The notes: generated by a model not told the origin, from the sequence alone. 64,000 nucleotides of DNA from Carboxylicivirga marina (GCF_016612505.1 NZ_JAENRR010000010.1:60304-124303), one strand, 5' to 3'. Shown: positions 7,605-17,350, counted from the stretch's first letter. Made by a program: numbers and translations.

Positions 7605-10475
7605 ATGGGAACCGATAAGTTTGTCTCTCGTCACATTGGTCCAAGGGATCATGAGATTGACACTATGCTAACTAAAATTGGTGCATCAAGCCTTGAAGAG
7701 CTGATTGACCAAACTGTACCTTCATCTATTCGCCTCGAAAAGCCTTTAAATATAAGTAAAGGTTTAACTGAGCGTCAATATTTTAGAAAGATACATGACA
7801 TTGCCCAACAAAATAAGGTTTATAACACCTATATCGGAATGGGCTATTACGATGTGATTACCCCGGCTGTAATTACACGTAATGTGCTTGAAAATCCGGT
7901 TTGGTATACCTCTTATACACCTTATCAGGCTGAGATTTCGCAAGGTCGTTTAGAAGCTTTATTAAATTTCCAGACGGTTGTGACAGAAATGACAGGAATG
8001 GAATTGGCCAATGCTTCATTATTAGATGAAGCCACTGCAGCAGCCGAAGCCATGATCATGTTGTACAACTCGCGTAGTCGCAAGCAGGCCAAAGCAGGTG
8101 TCAATATTCTATTTGCCGATGAAAATATGTGGCCTCAAACCAAGGAGGTACTTATTACACGTGCTAAACCAATGGGCATCGAACTGCAGTTTGGTGATAT
8201 CCATTCATTCGAATGCAACGAATTGGTATTTGGTGTGATGGTTCAGTATCCAAACTCAAATGGAACAGTTGAGTGTTACAAGGCGCTTACTGAAAAAGTG
8301 CATGCCAATGACTGCCGTATTGCAGTGGCTGCAGACTTAATGAGTTTGGCATTATTGACGCCTCCGGGAGAATGGGGAGCCGACATCGTATTTGGTACAA
8401 CACAGCGCTTTGGTATTCCAATGGGATATGGTGGACCACATGCAGCTTTCTTTGCAACTAAAGAATCATTAAAACGTCAACTTCCTGGTCGTATTATTGG
8501 TGTAACGAAAGATGTAAATGGTAAACGTGCTTTACGTATGGCTTTACAGACGCGTGAGCAGCATATTAAGCGTGAACGTGCCACATCAAATATTTGTACT
8601 GCCCAGGCCTTATTAGCAACCATGGCTGGTTTCTATGCTGTTTACCATGGCGAAGAAGGTATTAAGCGTATTGCTGAACGTATTCATTCTGTTGCTTATC
8701 AGATTACCAGAGAAGTTGAGAACTTAGGATATAAGCAGTTAAATGCAGACTACTTCGATACCATTCGTTTTCAGTTGCCAGAAGGGGTAAAAGTGGAAGA
8801 TATCGAGAATTTCAGTCTTGATTTGGAAATGAACTTCCGCTATTTCGAAAACGGAGATGTTGGTATCAGTATTGATGAAACAACTAACCTGTTTGACTTA
8901 AACTGGATTGTTGAAGTGTTTGCTAAAGCAGCAGGTAAAGAAGTGCCTGTAATTGGCGATTTCAGCGAAGAGTTGGCCGTTAAGCCTGAGTTGGCACGTA
9001 CGAGTCCATTCTTAACTCAGGATGTATTTGCGAAGTATCGTTCTGAAGCAGAAATGGTACGTTACATTAAGAAACTGGAACGTCGCGATATTTCATTGAC
9101 ACATTCAATGATTTCATTAGGCTCATGTACCATGAAGCTAAATGCTTCTACTGAGATGTTCCCGCTTAGCTGGATTGAGTTTAATGGTTTGCACCCATTT
9201 ATTCCAACTAATCAGGCATTAGGTTACCATATGATGATGGATGAGTTACGTGGTGACTTATCTGAAATCACAGGTTTTGCCGATGTGAGCTTACAGCCTA
9301 ACTCAGGTGCGGCAGGTGAATATGCAGGTTTGATGGTGATTCAGGCATATCACGAGAGTCGTGGTGAAGGACATCGTAATATCTCGATTATACCGGCATC
9401 GGCTCATGGAACCAACCCGGCATCAGCGGTTATGGCTGGTATGAAAGTGGTGGTTGTTAAATGCGATGATAGTGGTAACATTGATGTGGCCGACTTAAAA
9501 GCGAAAGCTGAAGAACATAAAGAAAATCTATCGAACCTGATGGTGACTTACCCATCAACACATGGTGTATTTGAAGAGTCAATCATTGAGGTTTGTCAGA
9601 TTATTCATGATAATGGTGGTCAGGTTTATATGGATGGTGCAAATATGAATGCACAGGTTGGTTTAACCAGCCCGGGTCATATTGGTGCCGATGTGTGTCA
9701 CTTGAATCTGCATAAAACATTTGCCATTCCTCACGGAGGCGGTGGTCCAGGAGTTGGTCCTATTGGTGTTGCCAAGCATTTGGTTGAATTCTTACCAGCT
9801 CACCCGGTTATTGATAATGGCCGTAAAGGCATTACAGCCGTAGCAGCTGCTCCATGGGGAAGCGCCAGCGTATTGCCTATCACTTATGGTTATATTAAGA
9901 TGTTGGGTGCTGAAGGATTAACGCAATCGACTAAAATGGCCATATTAAATGCCAATTATATGGCATCTGAGTTAAAAGATGATTATGGTATTCTTTACAC
10001 CGGTAAAAATGGTCGGGTAGCACATGAGATGATTTTAGAGTGTCGTCACTTTAAAGCAGACTCCGGTATTACAGAAACTGATATTGCTAAGCGATTGATG
10101 GATTATGGTTTCCATGCGCCTACTTTATCATTCCCGGTATATGGTACATTAATGGTAGAGCCAACCGAGAGTGAGTCATTACAGGAGTTAGACCGCTTTA
10201 TCGCCGCCATGAAATCGATTTATGCCGAGATAAAAGAGGTGGAAAGCGGTGCTGCAGATAAAGAGGATAATGTATTGAAAAATGCCCCTCACCCTGCTTA
10301 TAAAGTAGTTTCTGATGAGTGGACGCATTCATATGGACGTGAAAAAGCAGCGTATCCTTTGTCTTTTATTCGTGAGAATAAATTCTGGATTGATGTAGCA
10401 CGTGTTGATGATGCCTATGGTGATCGTAACCTGGTTTGTGCCTGCGAACCAATCGAAAGTTACATGGAAGACTAA
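7605..10475 (+). CDS. gcvP: Glycine dehydrogenase (aminomethyl-transferring), P protein
   Basis: A 956-residue PLP enzyme of the glycine cleavage system; it decarboxylates glycine and passes the aminomethyl group to lipoylated H protein. The single-chain form is shown by two homologous halves. The N-terminal half starts with FVSRHIGPRDHEIDTML and contains the YTPYQAEISQGRLEALLNFQ region. The C-terminal half contains SLGSCTMKLN, SIIPASAHGTNPASA and the PLP-lysine motif HLNLHKTFAIPHGGGGPG with Lys704. Length is normal for the family. The other gcv genes are not adjacent, so the system is dispersed here. A strong terminator follows. Confidence 0.98.
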   Translation: MGTDKFVSRHIGPRDHEIDTMLTKIGASSLEELIDQTVPSSIRLEKPLNISKGLTERQYFRKIHDIAQQNKVYNTYIGMGYYDVITPAVITRNVLENPVWYTSYTPYQAEISQGRLEALLNFQTVVTEMTGMELANASLLDEATAAAEAMIMLYNSRSRKQAKAGVNILFADENMWPQTKEVLITRAKPMGIELQFGDIHSFECNELVFGVMVQYPNSNGTVECYKALTEKVHANDCRIAVAADLMSLALLTPPGEWGADIVFGTTQRFGIPMGYGGPHAAFFATKESLKRQLPGRIIGVTKDVNGKRALRMALQTREQHIKRERATSNICTAQALLATMAGFYAVYHGEEGIKRIAERIHSVAYQITREVENLGYKQLNADYFDTIRFQLPEGVKVEDIENFSLDLEMNFRYFENGDVGISIDETTNLFDLNWIVEVFAKAAGKEVPVIGDFSEELAVKPELARTSPFLTQDVFAKYRSEAEMVRYIKKLERRDISLTHSMISLGSCTMKLNASTEMFPLSWIEFNGLHPFIPTNQALGYHMMMDELRGDLSEITGFADVSLQPNSGAAGEYAGLMVIQAYHESRGEGHRNISIIPASAHGTNPASAVMAGMKVVVVKCDDSGNIDVADLKAKAEEHKENLSNLMVTYPSTHGVFEESIIEVCQIIHDNGGQVYMDGANMNAQVGLTSPGHIGADVCHLNLHKTFAIPHGGGGPGVGPIGVAKHLVEFLPAHPVIDNGRKGITAVAAAPWGSASVLPITYGYIKMLGAEGLTQSTKMAILNANYMASELKDDYGILYTGKNGRVAHEMILECRHFKADSGITETDIAKRLMDYGFHAPTLSFPVYGTLMVEPTESESLQELDRFIAAMKSIYAEIKEVESGAADKEDNVLKNAPHPAYKVVSDEWTHSYGREKAAYPLSFIRENKFWIDVARVDDAYGDRNLVCACEPIESYMED

Positions 10476-10495
10476 ACTTGGTCGAAATATTTTTT

Positions 10496-10534
10496 TAAGC
10501 CTAACAATTCTTTTGAGTTGTTAGGCTTTTTTAG
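10496..10534 (+). terminator. Rho-independent terminator after gcvP
   Basis: AAGCCTAACAA and TTGTTAGGCTT arms around a 10-nt loop, followed by a T run. Confidence 0.9.
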
Positions 10535-10597
10535 TTTATAAACAGAAACCTTTCGAACAGGTAAGCGTAATAATACCCGTTATAATCTAAATTAAGG

Positions 10598-11614
10598 ATG
10601 ATGAGAAAAGTTTTAGTATTACTTCTGATGGTAATTTCTGTTAATCTTCAAGCGCAGGATATGCCTGTTGTTGCAAGTGAAAATAAATCATTTCAGAATG
10701 TTAGCAGTATTAAGGTAATTGGCGAATTTTGTAAAGTTGATGTCAATAAAGGCGATGAAATCAATTTAGTAGCAGAGCTAAAAGCTGCTAAGGAATTAGA
10801 AGGATACGGTATAGTTTGCACTGAGGAGGCAGGTGTGTTGAAAATTGAAGTGACCAAGCCTGAGTCTGGATGGACATCACATACAGGCTTTGTTAAATTG
10901 ACTATTCCTGAAGGAATAAAACTAAATATCCAAACGACATCAGGTTATATCACATTAAAAGATATGGTAGCAAACGATGTCTTGGCTCAGTCTAAATCTG
11001 GTAAAATTGCTGTATCCAACATAAGGGCGAAGCTTACCATTAAATCGAAATCAGCATCTGTTAAGGCCGAAAGCATTAAAGGTCAATTAAATATGTCAAC
11101 AAAAGGGGGCTCGCACATCGTTCGTGATGTTGAAGGAGCAGTTTCCCTGTATTCAAGTAGTGGTGCCATGACAGTTGAGAACGTCAAAGGTGCTTTAAAA
11201 ACAGAGTCGACCGATGGAGCACAAACAATCAAAGAAGTAAATGGCGATATTTACCTGAAAACTAAGTCGGGCGCCATGAAGCTGTCAGATGCCAAAGGTA
11301 CTGTTGGTTCTTTGTCTGTTTCAGGTACGCTTAACTTATTTAATATTGAAGGCGTACTAAACTTGGTATCAACAAAAGGTTCCATTATTGGTAATCGCAT
11401 TAACCTGACAGAATCATCTAACCTGCAAACTACGCAAGGTAAAATTAAGCTGAAGTTCCTTAACCCTAAGGAGTCATTTACTTTTGCCTGCCAATCAGAA
11501 CATGCTTACATTATTGCCTACGGTAAATCTAAAAAGAAGAAGTTAAAAATGGGCGATGGACCTATTGTTATTACGGCAATTAGTACAACCGGTGCCATGA
11601 ATTTTAATAAATAG
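10598..11614 (+). CDS. Secreted DUF4097-like beta-helix protein
   Basis: A 338-residue exported protein (signal peptide ending LQAQ near residue 21). The mature part consists of short repeating beta rungs such as GYITLKDMVAND, GKIAVSNIRAK, GAVSLYSSSGAMTVENVKG and GAMKLSDAKGTV, the pattern of DUF4097/GIN-type right-handed beta-helix proteins of the bacterial cell envelope. There is no lipobox, sorting tail or transmembrane segment, so a periplasmic location is most likely. The start could be 10598 or the adjacent ATG at 10601. The molecular role is unknown. It lies alone between two terminators. Confidence 0.7.
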   Translation: MMRKVLVLLLMVISVNLQAQDMPVVASENKSFQNVSSIKVIGEFCKVDVNKGDEINLVAELKAAKELEGYGIVCTEEAGVLKIEVTKPESGWTSHTGFVKLTIPEGIKLNIQTTSGYITLKDMVANDVLAQSKSGKIAVSNIRAKLTIKSKSASVKAESIKGQLNMSTKGGSHIVRDVEGAVSLYSSSGAMTVENVKGALKTESTDGAQTIKEVNGDIYLKTKSGAMKLSDAKGTVGSLSVSGTLNLFNIEGVLNLVSTKGSIIGNRINLTESSNLQTTQGKIKLKFLNPKESFTFACQSEHAYIIAYGKSKKKKLKMGDGPIVITAISTTGAMNFNK

Positions 11615-11635
11615 CATACAAGCAACATATACATA

Positions 11636-11664
11636 ATAAGCCTCACGTTAGTGGGGCTTTTTTA
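11636..11664 (+). terminator. Rho-independent terminator after the DUF4097-like gene
   Basis: AAGCCTCAC and GTGGGGCTT arms (one G-T wobble) around GTTA, followed by seven T residues. Confidence 0.85.
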
Positions 11665-12238
11665 TTGGGTCTGTTTAAGTCACCTCAGTAATATTTGCTG
11701 CTGGCATCAGTTTGGTCTTGTTTTGTAGCGACTCGGCTTTGTAATGTTTTGATGATTAAAGTGTATTAAATTCATTGCAGTATGACACAGTTTTTTTAAA
11801 GGTACACAAGGCAGCTTCTAAAGCTTTTATGCTTTTGGTGATTTTTTTCTTTGCTTTTTTGGTGAGAACAGTGTGTAAATATCATTCAATTAGAGTGTCA
11901 GATTTCTTTTTATCTTTTTTAAACAAGAGAAAGTTACAATAATAAAACTACAACAAAGTATAGGGATGTTATGGGTGCTATTTCACTGACGTTAGTAGGG
12001 TATTAGTAGCTTTACTTGTCTTACTTTATGTTGAACTTTGACTAATGTGAATTTATTCCTGATGAATATGAATAATTCTTACTTAAAAGTTTGTTATTGA
12101 ATGACTAAAGGTGCTTTTTGAGTTTGCAATACTTCTGCAATAGTTATATTTTCAATTCATATTTATGTAAAGAGGCGTTTTAGGTTTGTGCCAAATAATT
12201 AGTTACATAGAGGGGAATGTATATTAAACAGAAGTTTT
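11665..12238 (+). promoter_or_regulatory. Long leader region of the first luxR gene
   Basis: A 574-bp AT-rich gap with no supported ORF. A possible promoter is TTTG at 12123-12126, an 18-bp spacer and TATATTTT at 12145-12152, about 85 bp before the ATG. The five-copy dyad promoter seen elsewhere in the region is absent here. The rest holds homopolymer T and A tracts and nothing else I can name. Confidence 0.35.
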
Positions 12239-12955
12239 ATGGCGGTAGATTGTAGCCTGTATTGTGATAAACAGGAGTGTCCTGTTTCTTCGAAGAAGGA
12301 AAAGCATTATCAACACCTTCTAATTTCCTTTCTTCGTTCAAATGCCTTGTTTGGATTAATACCCGAAAACCTTCGCCTTGGTGCATTTTTATACAATACC
12401 CATATTGCTAGGATTGTCTATGCCGACGAAAATTTTCTGAATAATAACCAAATCAGTGATAGGAACATAGAGCACCCTGCTATTGGTCGATTTTTATTGT
12501 CAAAGATTCACCCGGTTGACGTAAGGCGTATATCGTTGATGAAACGAATCGCCGATAAAAAAGGCCATGCTAACTTTTTAAATGGAATCGTACGTATTAA
12601 GTTCAAGGATGGTTATCGTGCGATACATTTTATGATTGTCAAACCAGACGAAAAGTACAGCGATTGTGAACACTTTCGCATTGGCATACAGCTCAAGCCA
12701 TCATCTTCGCAGACCAATACGCATGATGAAATAGATGAACTGGAGCATTATCAACAATTGATTGACACCTTATCCGAACGTGAACAATCCATATTAAAAT
12801 GCATTGTGCAAGGGCAAACGGATAAGGAAGTAGGTGAGATCTTGCACATTAGTGCACATACCGCACAGAAGCACCGTAAAAATATTCTTAAAAAGCTGGG
12901 TATAAAAAATACCGCTGCCCTTTCGTTTATTGCTGGTAAGTCACAATTGTTTTAG
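12239..12955 (+). CDS. LuxR-type transcriptional regulator (paralogue 1)
   Basis: A 238-residue regulator. The C-terminal 65 residues are a LuxR/GerE helix-turn-helix (LSEREQSILKCIVQG, then DKEVGEILHISAHTAQKHRKN, then LKKLGIKNTAAL). The N-terminal 170 residues resemble a PAS-like sensor domain (GAFLYNTHIARIVYADENF) and carry no receiver aspartate, so a phosphorelay input is not expected. It is a clear paralogue of the gene at 22066, sharing the architecture and the endings TAALSFIAGKSQLF versus TAYLAYMVGKANLF. It is the first gene on the upstream side of the curli locus, so control of curli or the linked lipoproteins is a reasonable inference. The ligand or signal is unknown. Confidence 0.85.
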   Translation: MAVDCSLYCDKQECPVSSKKEKHYQHLLISFLRSNALFGLIPENLRLGAFLYNTHIARIVYADENFLNNNQISDRNIEHPAIGRFLLSKIHPVDVRRISLMKRIADKKGHANFLNGIVRIKFKDGYRAIHFMIVKPDEKYSDCEHFRIGIQLKPSSSQTNTHDEIDELEHYQQLIDTLSEREQSILKCIVQGQTDKEVGEILHISAHTAQKHRKNILKKLGIKNTAALSFIAGKSQLF

Positions 12956-12991
12956 AGAAAATACTTAGAGTGTACTTTCAAATTGGGTGAA

Positions 12992-13041
12992 AATACCCGT
13001 TTTGGGTTATTGAACTTAGTAAAAGCCCTACCTAATTTTAC
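12992..13041 (+). promoter_or_regulatory. Dyad promoter A, upstream of csgE
   Basis: The dyad AATACCCGTTTTGGGTTATT (12992-13011) runs into the -33 box TTATTG. The -7 box TAATTTTAC (13033-13041) begins 29 bp after the first G of GGG. The same 50-bp layout occurs at 21818, 22875, 25220 and 25653. The predicted transcript has a leader of about 175 nt before csgE. Confidence 0.75.
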
Positions 13042-13221
13042 TAATCAAGAATAACCTAAAATATCATACACTATGAGAGTGCAGATTGTATTCCTATGTA
13101 TAACATTACGTTATGCCCATTCTTTAATGCAGGATTTTACCTTTTATTTGAACAGCTTATCAGATATGAACCGTTCGAGCTTTCATTCATTTTTTTTGAT
13201 AAAACATAAAACGCGCCTGCA

Positions 13222-13734
13222 ATGCCTCGCTTTATAGCCATTTTGGTTTTGGCATATATTTCAGTATCTGTTTTTTCTCAAGAGAAGCAGGATTCTACAG
13301 TGGACAGGCAGAATAAAGTGATTAAAGAGGCCCCTGAAAGTCTTCAGAAACTACTTGAGAATATTAAGGAGTCCGAACTTAATAAAGTAAACAGTACTTC
13401 TGATATTGAGATAGACGGGCTGCTATTGGATGAAACGAAAACGAAGAGTGGAAGAGATTTTTACTTTTTCTTCTATCAGAATTGGAATCCTCCGGCTAAT
13501 GCCAAAAACTATTCAATTTTCATTAAGGAAAAGCCTTATCGACTTACGACCACTTTAATTGAAATAAAAATCAATGAGAGTCTCGTTTTTAAATCTTTCC
13601 TGCAGCCACGCAATGAAATGGTAAAAGCATTAGCGCAACAGGCGGTAGAACGAACCTACGCTTATCTGAAAAATTATGAAGAACTGCAAAAGCAATTGAT
13701 GGGGGAAGATCAATCAGGAACAGGAATATTTTAA
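13222..13734 (+). CDS. csgE: Curli assembly protein CsgE
   Basis: A 170-residue secreted protein (signal peptide ending VFSQ). It matches the CsgE pattern: a central EIDGLLLDETKTKSGRDFY stretch, then YQNW, IFIKEKPYRLTTTLIEI and a conserved helical end VKALAQQAVERTYAYL. In the curli system CsgE is the periplasmic adaptor that caps the CsgG channel and directs curlin subunits to it. It is the first gene of csgE-csgF-csgG with a 20-bp gap to csgF. The N-terminal stretch before the core is longer than in Escherichia coli. It is preceded by dyad promoter A. Confidence 0.9.
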   Translation: MPRFIAILVLAYISVSVFSQEKQDSTVDRQNKVIKEAPESLQKLLENIKESELNKVNSTSDIEIDGLLLDETKTKSGRDFYFFFYQNWNPPANAKNYSIFIKEKPYRLTTTLIEIKINESLVFKSFLQPRNEMVKALAQQAVERTYAYLKNYEELQKQLMGEDQSGTGIF

Positions 13735-13754
13735 CCAACTAAATACAACACACA

Positions 13755-14183
13755 ATGATACATTTAAAACACGGCCTTATCATCATAGGTCTTATTCTAA
13801 CGACAATAGGTAGTGCACAAGATTTTGTTTACACACCTAAAAATCCATCTTTTGGTGGCAATACCTTTAATTATCAATGGATGTTGAGTTCAGCCCAGGC
13901 ACAAGATACCTACAAAGCACCTTCGGATGGAGACGATACAAGAGGGGGCTATTACAATCAGGATCCTATAAAGAATTTTTCAGAAAGCCTGAACAGGCAA
14001 TTGTTAAGTCGCTTATCGCGTGAATTAGTAGCCAAGCAGTTTGGAGAAGAGGCCTTGTCAGAAGGAACGTATCTACTAGGAGATTTTCAGATTGAGATAG
14101 GAAATGATGATGGAGGCATGAATATCTCCATACTAGATAACACAACCGGTGCCACTACTAACGTGGTTGTGCCACACTTCTAA
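13755..14183 (+). CDS. csgF: Curli assembly protein CsgF
   Basis: A 142-residue secreted protein. Signal peptidase cleavage near GSAQ leaves the diagnostic CsgF mature N-terminus DFVYTPKNPSFGGNTFNYQW followed by SSAQAQ. In E. coli this segment inserts into the CsgG channel and forms a second constriction, while the rest is surface exposed and couples secretion to nucleation. The C-terminus (TYLLGDFQIEIGNDDGG, then ISILDNTTGATTNVVVP) also fits. It is 17 bp upstream of csgG and clearly co-transcribed. Confidence 0.95.
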   Translation: MIHLKHGLIIIGLILTTIGSAQDFVYTPKNPSFGGNTFNYQWMLSSAQAQDTYKAPSDGDDTRGGYYNQDPIKNFSESLNRQLLSRLSRELVAKQFGEEALSEGTYLLGDFQIEIGNDDGGMNISILDNTTGATTNVVVPHF

Positions 14184-14200
14184 CCCAAGCAACTTAATTT

Positions 14201-15568
14201 ATGTATATAAAGCAATTAATAAAAAGTTGCTGTTTTATACTGCTTCTTGCAGGTTGCAGTCCTTTTTTTTATCAACCCCTCGACTCACAAAAAGCGAGCC
14301 TGGGGCCTGAAACTGAAATTAAAAAAGACTTGCTGGATTTACCTAAGCCCAAAAGCCCTATTGTCGCAGCAGTATATAAATTCAGTGACCAAACCGGCCA
14401 ATACAAGCCAAGTAATACCGGTTCAAGCTGGTCAACAGCAGTAACACAAGGAGCTACCAATATTCTGGTACGCGCACTGGAAGAATCAGGATGGTTTGTT
14501 CCTATTGAACGAGAAAGTATTAGCAACCTTTTGACTGAACGTAAGATTATTCGCTCTAGTCGCGAGCAGTATAATGGAGATTCTGGGGCAAAACTACCTC
14601 CATTACTGTATGCAGGTATACTGCTCGAAGGTGGAATTGTATCTTATGAAACAAACGTATTTACTGGTGGAGCAGGTGTGCGTTATTTTGGGTCTGATGC
14701 ATCAGCTCAATACCGGGAAGATCGTATCAGTATCTATTTAAGGGCAGTTTCAACCAGTAATGGTAAAATATTAAAAACCATTTATACTACCAACTCCATT
14801 TATTCACAGGAGGTATCATTAGGCGTTTTTCGTTATGTGAAATTTAAGCGACTCCTGGAAGCTGAAACAGGTTATACATACAACGAACCAACAGAGATTG
14901 CGATTACAGAAGCCATTGAAAAAGCAGTGCATGCGATGATTGTGGAAGGTATTATTGATGACCTTTGGCAACTCAATAATCCTACAGATATAAAGGCGGA
15001 TGAAATAGCAAAGTACAAAAAAGAAAAGTCTGACAACTTTAAAGTGGATCATATAGGTGCCAAGTTTGAGCAGAACTACCGCTCAGGCTTTTATAGTTCG
15101 GTTTTAGGAAGCACTCAAAGTTATCGCGGCGATTACCTTAATTATGATTTTAATCCAGGTGCTAGTTTCAATGTAGGATTTGGTTTGAGCAAATCCTTCT
15201 TTATGGAGGCCAATGTGGGTATGGAGCAAATTAAATTTGATCCATTAATGGACTTGCAACAGTACTTTGGCGACTTAAGCTTTGTGTACCTGGCTAACCG
15301 GAAAGGCAAGTTCTCGCCCTACCTGAGTGTAGGAGGAGGTAGCTATTATAACGATATGCACCAATTGGGCTTATCAAATGAAATGTGGCTGCCCTATGTC
15401 AATACCACTGCAGGAATCGAATATCTTTTTACGAATAAAATAGCTGTTACTGGAAATAGCTATGTCAACCATTTGTTCACCGATTATTACGATGGAGATA
15501 AAGCCGGAGAGTCAAACGACTTTATCTGGGGCTTTCGATTTGGACTTAAATTTTACATTGGCAAATAA
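14201..15568 (+). CDS. csgG: Curli secretion channel CsgG with C-terminal beta-barrel extension
   Basis: A 455-residue lipoprotein (lipobox LLAGC, Cys19) that forms the outer-membrane curlin export channel. Residues about 20-285 match CsgG: SPIVAAVYKFSDQTGQYKPS, the WSTAVTQGATNILVRAL helix, SGWFVPIERESISNLLTERK, and the transmembrane hairpin region around GGAGVRYFGSDASAQYREDR. Residues about 290-455 are an extra domain of alternating, aromatic-rich strands (FNVGFGLSKSFFMEANVGME, then FSPYLSVGGGSYY, ending in FRFGLKFYIGK) that looks like a small outer-membrane beta-barrel. E. coli CsgG (277 aa) has no such domain. It lies 12 bp before the next lipoprotein gene. Confidence 0.93.
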   Translation: MYIKQLIKSCCFILLLAGCSPFFYQPLDSQKASLGPETEIKKDLLDLPKPKSPIVAAVYKFSDQTGQYKPSNTGSSWSTAVTQGATNILVRALEESGWFVPIERESISNLLTERKIIRSSREQYNGDSGAKLPPLLYAGILLEGGIVSYETNVFTGGAGVRYFGSDASAQYREDRISIYLRAVSTSNGKILKTIYTTNSIYSQEVSLGVFRYVKFKRLLEAETGYTYNEPTEIAITEAIEKAVHAMIVEGIIDDLWQLNNPTDIKADEIAKYKKEKSDNFKVDHIGAKFEQNYRSGFYSSVLGSTQSYRGDYLNYDFNPGASFNVGFGLSKSFFMEANVGMEQIKFDPLMDLQQYFGDLSFVYLANRKGKFSPYLSVGGGSYYNDMHQLGLSNEMWLPYVNTTAGIEYLFTNKIAVTGNSYVNHLFTDYYDGDKAGESNDFIWGFRFGLKFYIGK

Positions 15569-15580
15569 ACAATCACAACT

Positions 15581-16228
15581 ATGAAAAATATACATTACTT
15601 AGTTATCATTTTTATTTTACTAACCGCTTTTACTTGCGAAAAAGAGCATTTGGATTTTGAAAAATATGGTTCGGTCTCGGGTATCATACTCGATGGAGAA
15701 ACATATACACCTTTAGAAGGGGTGTTGGTTGTGTCTAACCCGGCCAGTACCAGTACTATTACCAATAGTGAAGGTGCATTTGTTATATCCAAGATAACGA
15801 ATGGGGATATCGCCATTACTGCCCGTAAAAAAGATTTTCTGACCAATAGTGTCAGTGTTGCCGTTTATGAAGATGAAAATACAGCCATTAACTTTTTTAT
15901 GCTGAAGGATGAGCGAGAAGTGGGCTCAGTCTATATCTACGAGCCTGTGCCTGGTAATGGGGCTGTTGACCAGCGTAGCTCATTTACATTTACTTGGAAT
16001 GTTGATCAGGAAAATAAAAGCAAAGAATTGGATTATACTGTCTACTTGTTTGAGTCCAATTCAACTGTACAAACCATTGTTGGTGAAAGCTTAATAACTA
16101 ATGAAGTAACGGTAAGTGATTTGGAAGCCAATACAACTTACTACTGGTATGTGGTTGCTAAGTTTGAAGGTCATAATGTAGCCAATAGTCCGACATGGAG
16201 CTTTAAAACAGCTACAGATTTTGAATAA
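15581..16228 (+). CDS. Curli-operon lipoprotein with carboxypeptidase-like and Fn3-like domains
   Basis: A 215-residue lipoprotein (lipobox TAFTC, Cys19). Residues about 28-105 form a carboxypeptidase-regulatory-like beta sandwich (VSGIILDGETYTPLEGVLV, then TNSEGAFVI). Residues about 115-213 look like a fibronectin type III domain (YEPVPGNGAVDQ, WNVDQENKSKELDYTVYL, LEANTTYYWYVVAK). It is the fourth gene of the csgEFG operon, 12 bp after csgG. A role as an accessory surface or anchor protein for the amyloid is inferred from linkage only; I know of no E. coli counterpart. Confidence 0.75.
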   Translation: MKNIHYLVIIFILLTAFTCEKEHLDFEKYGSVSGIILDGETYTPLEGVLVVSNPASTSTITNSEGAFVISKITNGDIAITARKKDFLTNSVSVAVYEDENTAINFFMLKDEREVGSVYIYEPVPGNGAVDQRSSFTFTWNVDQENKSKELDYTVYLFESNSTVQTIVGESLITNEVTVSDLEANTTYYWYVVAKFEGHNVANSPTWSFKTATDFE

Positions 16229-16318
16229 TAAATTGATTTATAGTCTAATCTATTCAGTATTGTGATTAACAAAGAAATACTATTAGGAGAGACTAAGTGA
16301 ACTTGAAAATGATGCGGT

Positions 16319-17350
16319 ATGGAAATAAATCGAAAAAGAATATTATTTATTAGTTCTATTGATAAGCATCAAAAAGAACTGGCTACTATATTGTTTCAAT
16401 TGGGATTTAATCTTGTTGCAGTAACAGATTTGGAAACGGCTATTCAAAAATCATCTGTTTCGGTACCCGATATTATTCTCTGTGATGGTAAAGTTGATGA
16501 ATATAGTGCCCTCGAAATATTTAATATTTTAGAAAGGCGTATAGTCCACAAGAGAATACCATTTATTCTTATTTCTACTAATTTTAATTCTGCTGAACTG
16601 TTGATGGCTGAAGAATTGGGGATAGATGGCTTTCTTTTTCCGCCATTTGAAGCTGATAATGTGAAGAACATTATTGAACGACAATTTCAAAAGAGAGATT
16701 ATCATACTTCGGTGGCAGAGAACAAATATAAAACTGTCTGTAAGCTGATACCATATGCTGTGTTTGTAGCAGAGAACAGACGAATTATAGAAGGCAATAC
16801 AGCTTTTAAAAAGACATTTGGGTATACTGAGTTGAAAACAAAACAACCTTTTTTGAAGGAGTTGTTTAATTTTAGAGTTAATGAAACGGAAGAAATGAAA
16901 TACATCCGGTTTCAGAATGGATTGTTAAAAGATGTTGTTTTTACGGCAATACCAGCTATTGAACATCCTGAGAAAAAATACAGACTACATCTGATTTACG
17001 TGGAGCAATCAAATAATGTCGTTCAAATAATTGGTATGGCTAAACCTGTAAAAAATAGCCAACCCAACTCAAATGAGTTGGTTAATGATTGCTTTTGCAC
17101 ACTACCTGTCCCTTCCTATGCACACCATTCTAAAGAAGAAAACAAAATGGGAGCAGATAGTATCTTAACCAAACGCGAAAAACAAATTCTTCAACTATCA
17201 GCCAAGGGCATACCCATTAAGCAAATAGCTGATCAATTGGGTATTTCTGTAAGAACGGTAGAAAAACACCGCTCCAATGTGATTCAGAAAACCAACTCAG
17301 GAAATATAATTGGGGCGGTACATATTGCGAAAACAAAATACAGCTTGTAG
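16319..17350 (+). CDS. Receiver-PAS-LuxR regulator (CsgD-like in type and position)
   Basis: A 343-residue regulator. Residues about 5-125 form a receiver-like fold (KRILFISSIDKHQKELATIL, PDIILCDGKVDEYSALE with a candidate acceptor Asp near 55, and IPFILIST); the acidic pocket at the start of a canonical receiver is replaced by SSID, so phosphorylation is doubtful. Residues about 138-235 resemble a PAS domain (IPYAVFVAENRRIIEGN). Residues about 275-343 are a LuxR helix-turn-helix (LTKREKQILQLSAKG, then ISVRTVEKHRSNVIQK). It lies between the csgEFG operon and the curlin genes. CsgD of E. coli is also a LuxR-family protein with an atypical receiver, so a curlin-activating role is a good guess, but orthology is not shown. 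Confidence 0.85.
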   Translation: MEINRKRILFISSIDKHQKELATILFQLGFNLVAVTDLETAIQKSSVSVPDIILCDGKVDEYSALEIFNILERRIVHKRIPFILISTNFNSAELLMAEELGIDGFLFPPFEADNVKNIIERQFQKRDYHTSVAENKYKTVCKLIPYAVFVAENRRIIEGNTAFKKTFGYTELKTKQPFLKELFNFRVNETEEMKYIRFQNGLLKDVVFTAIPAIEHPEKKYRLHLIYVEQSNNVVQIIGMAKPVKNSQPNSNELVNDCFCTLPVPSYAHHSKEENKMGADSILTKREKQILQLSAKGIPIKQIADQLGISVRTVEKHRSNVIQKTNSGNIIGAVHIAKTKYSL

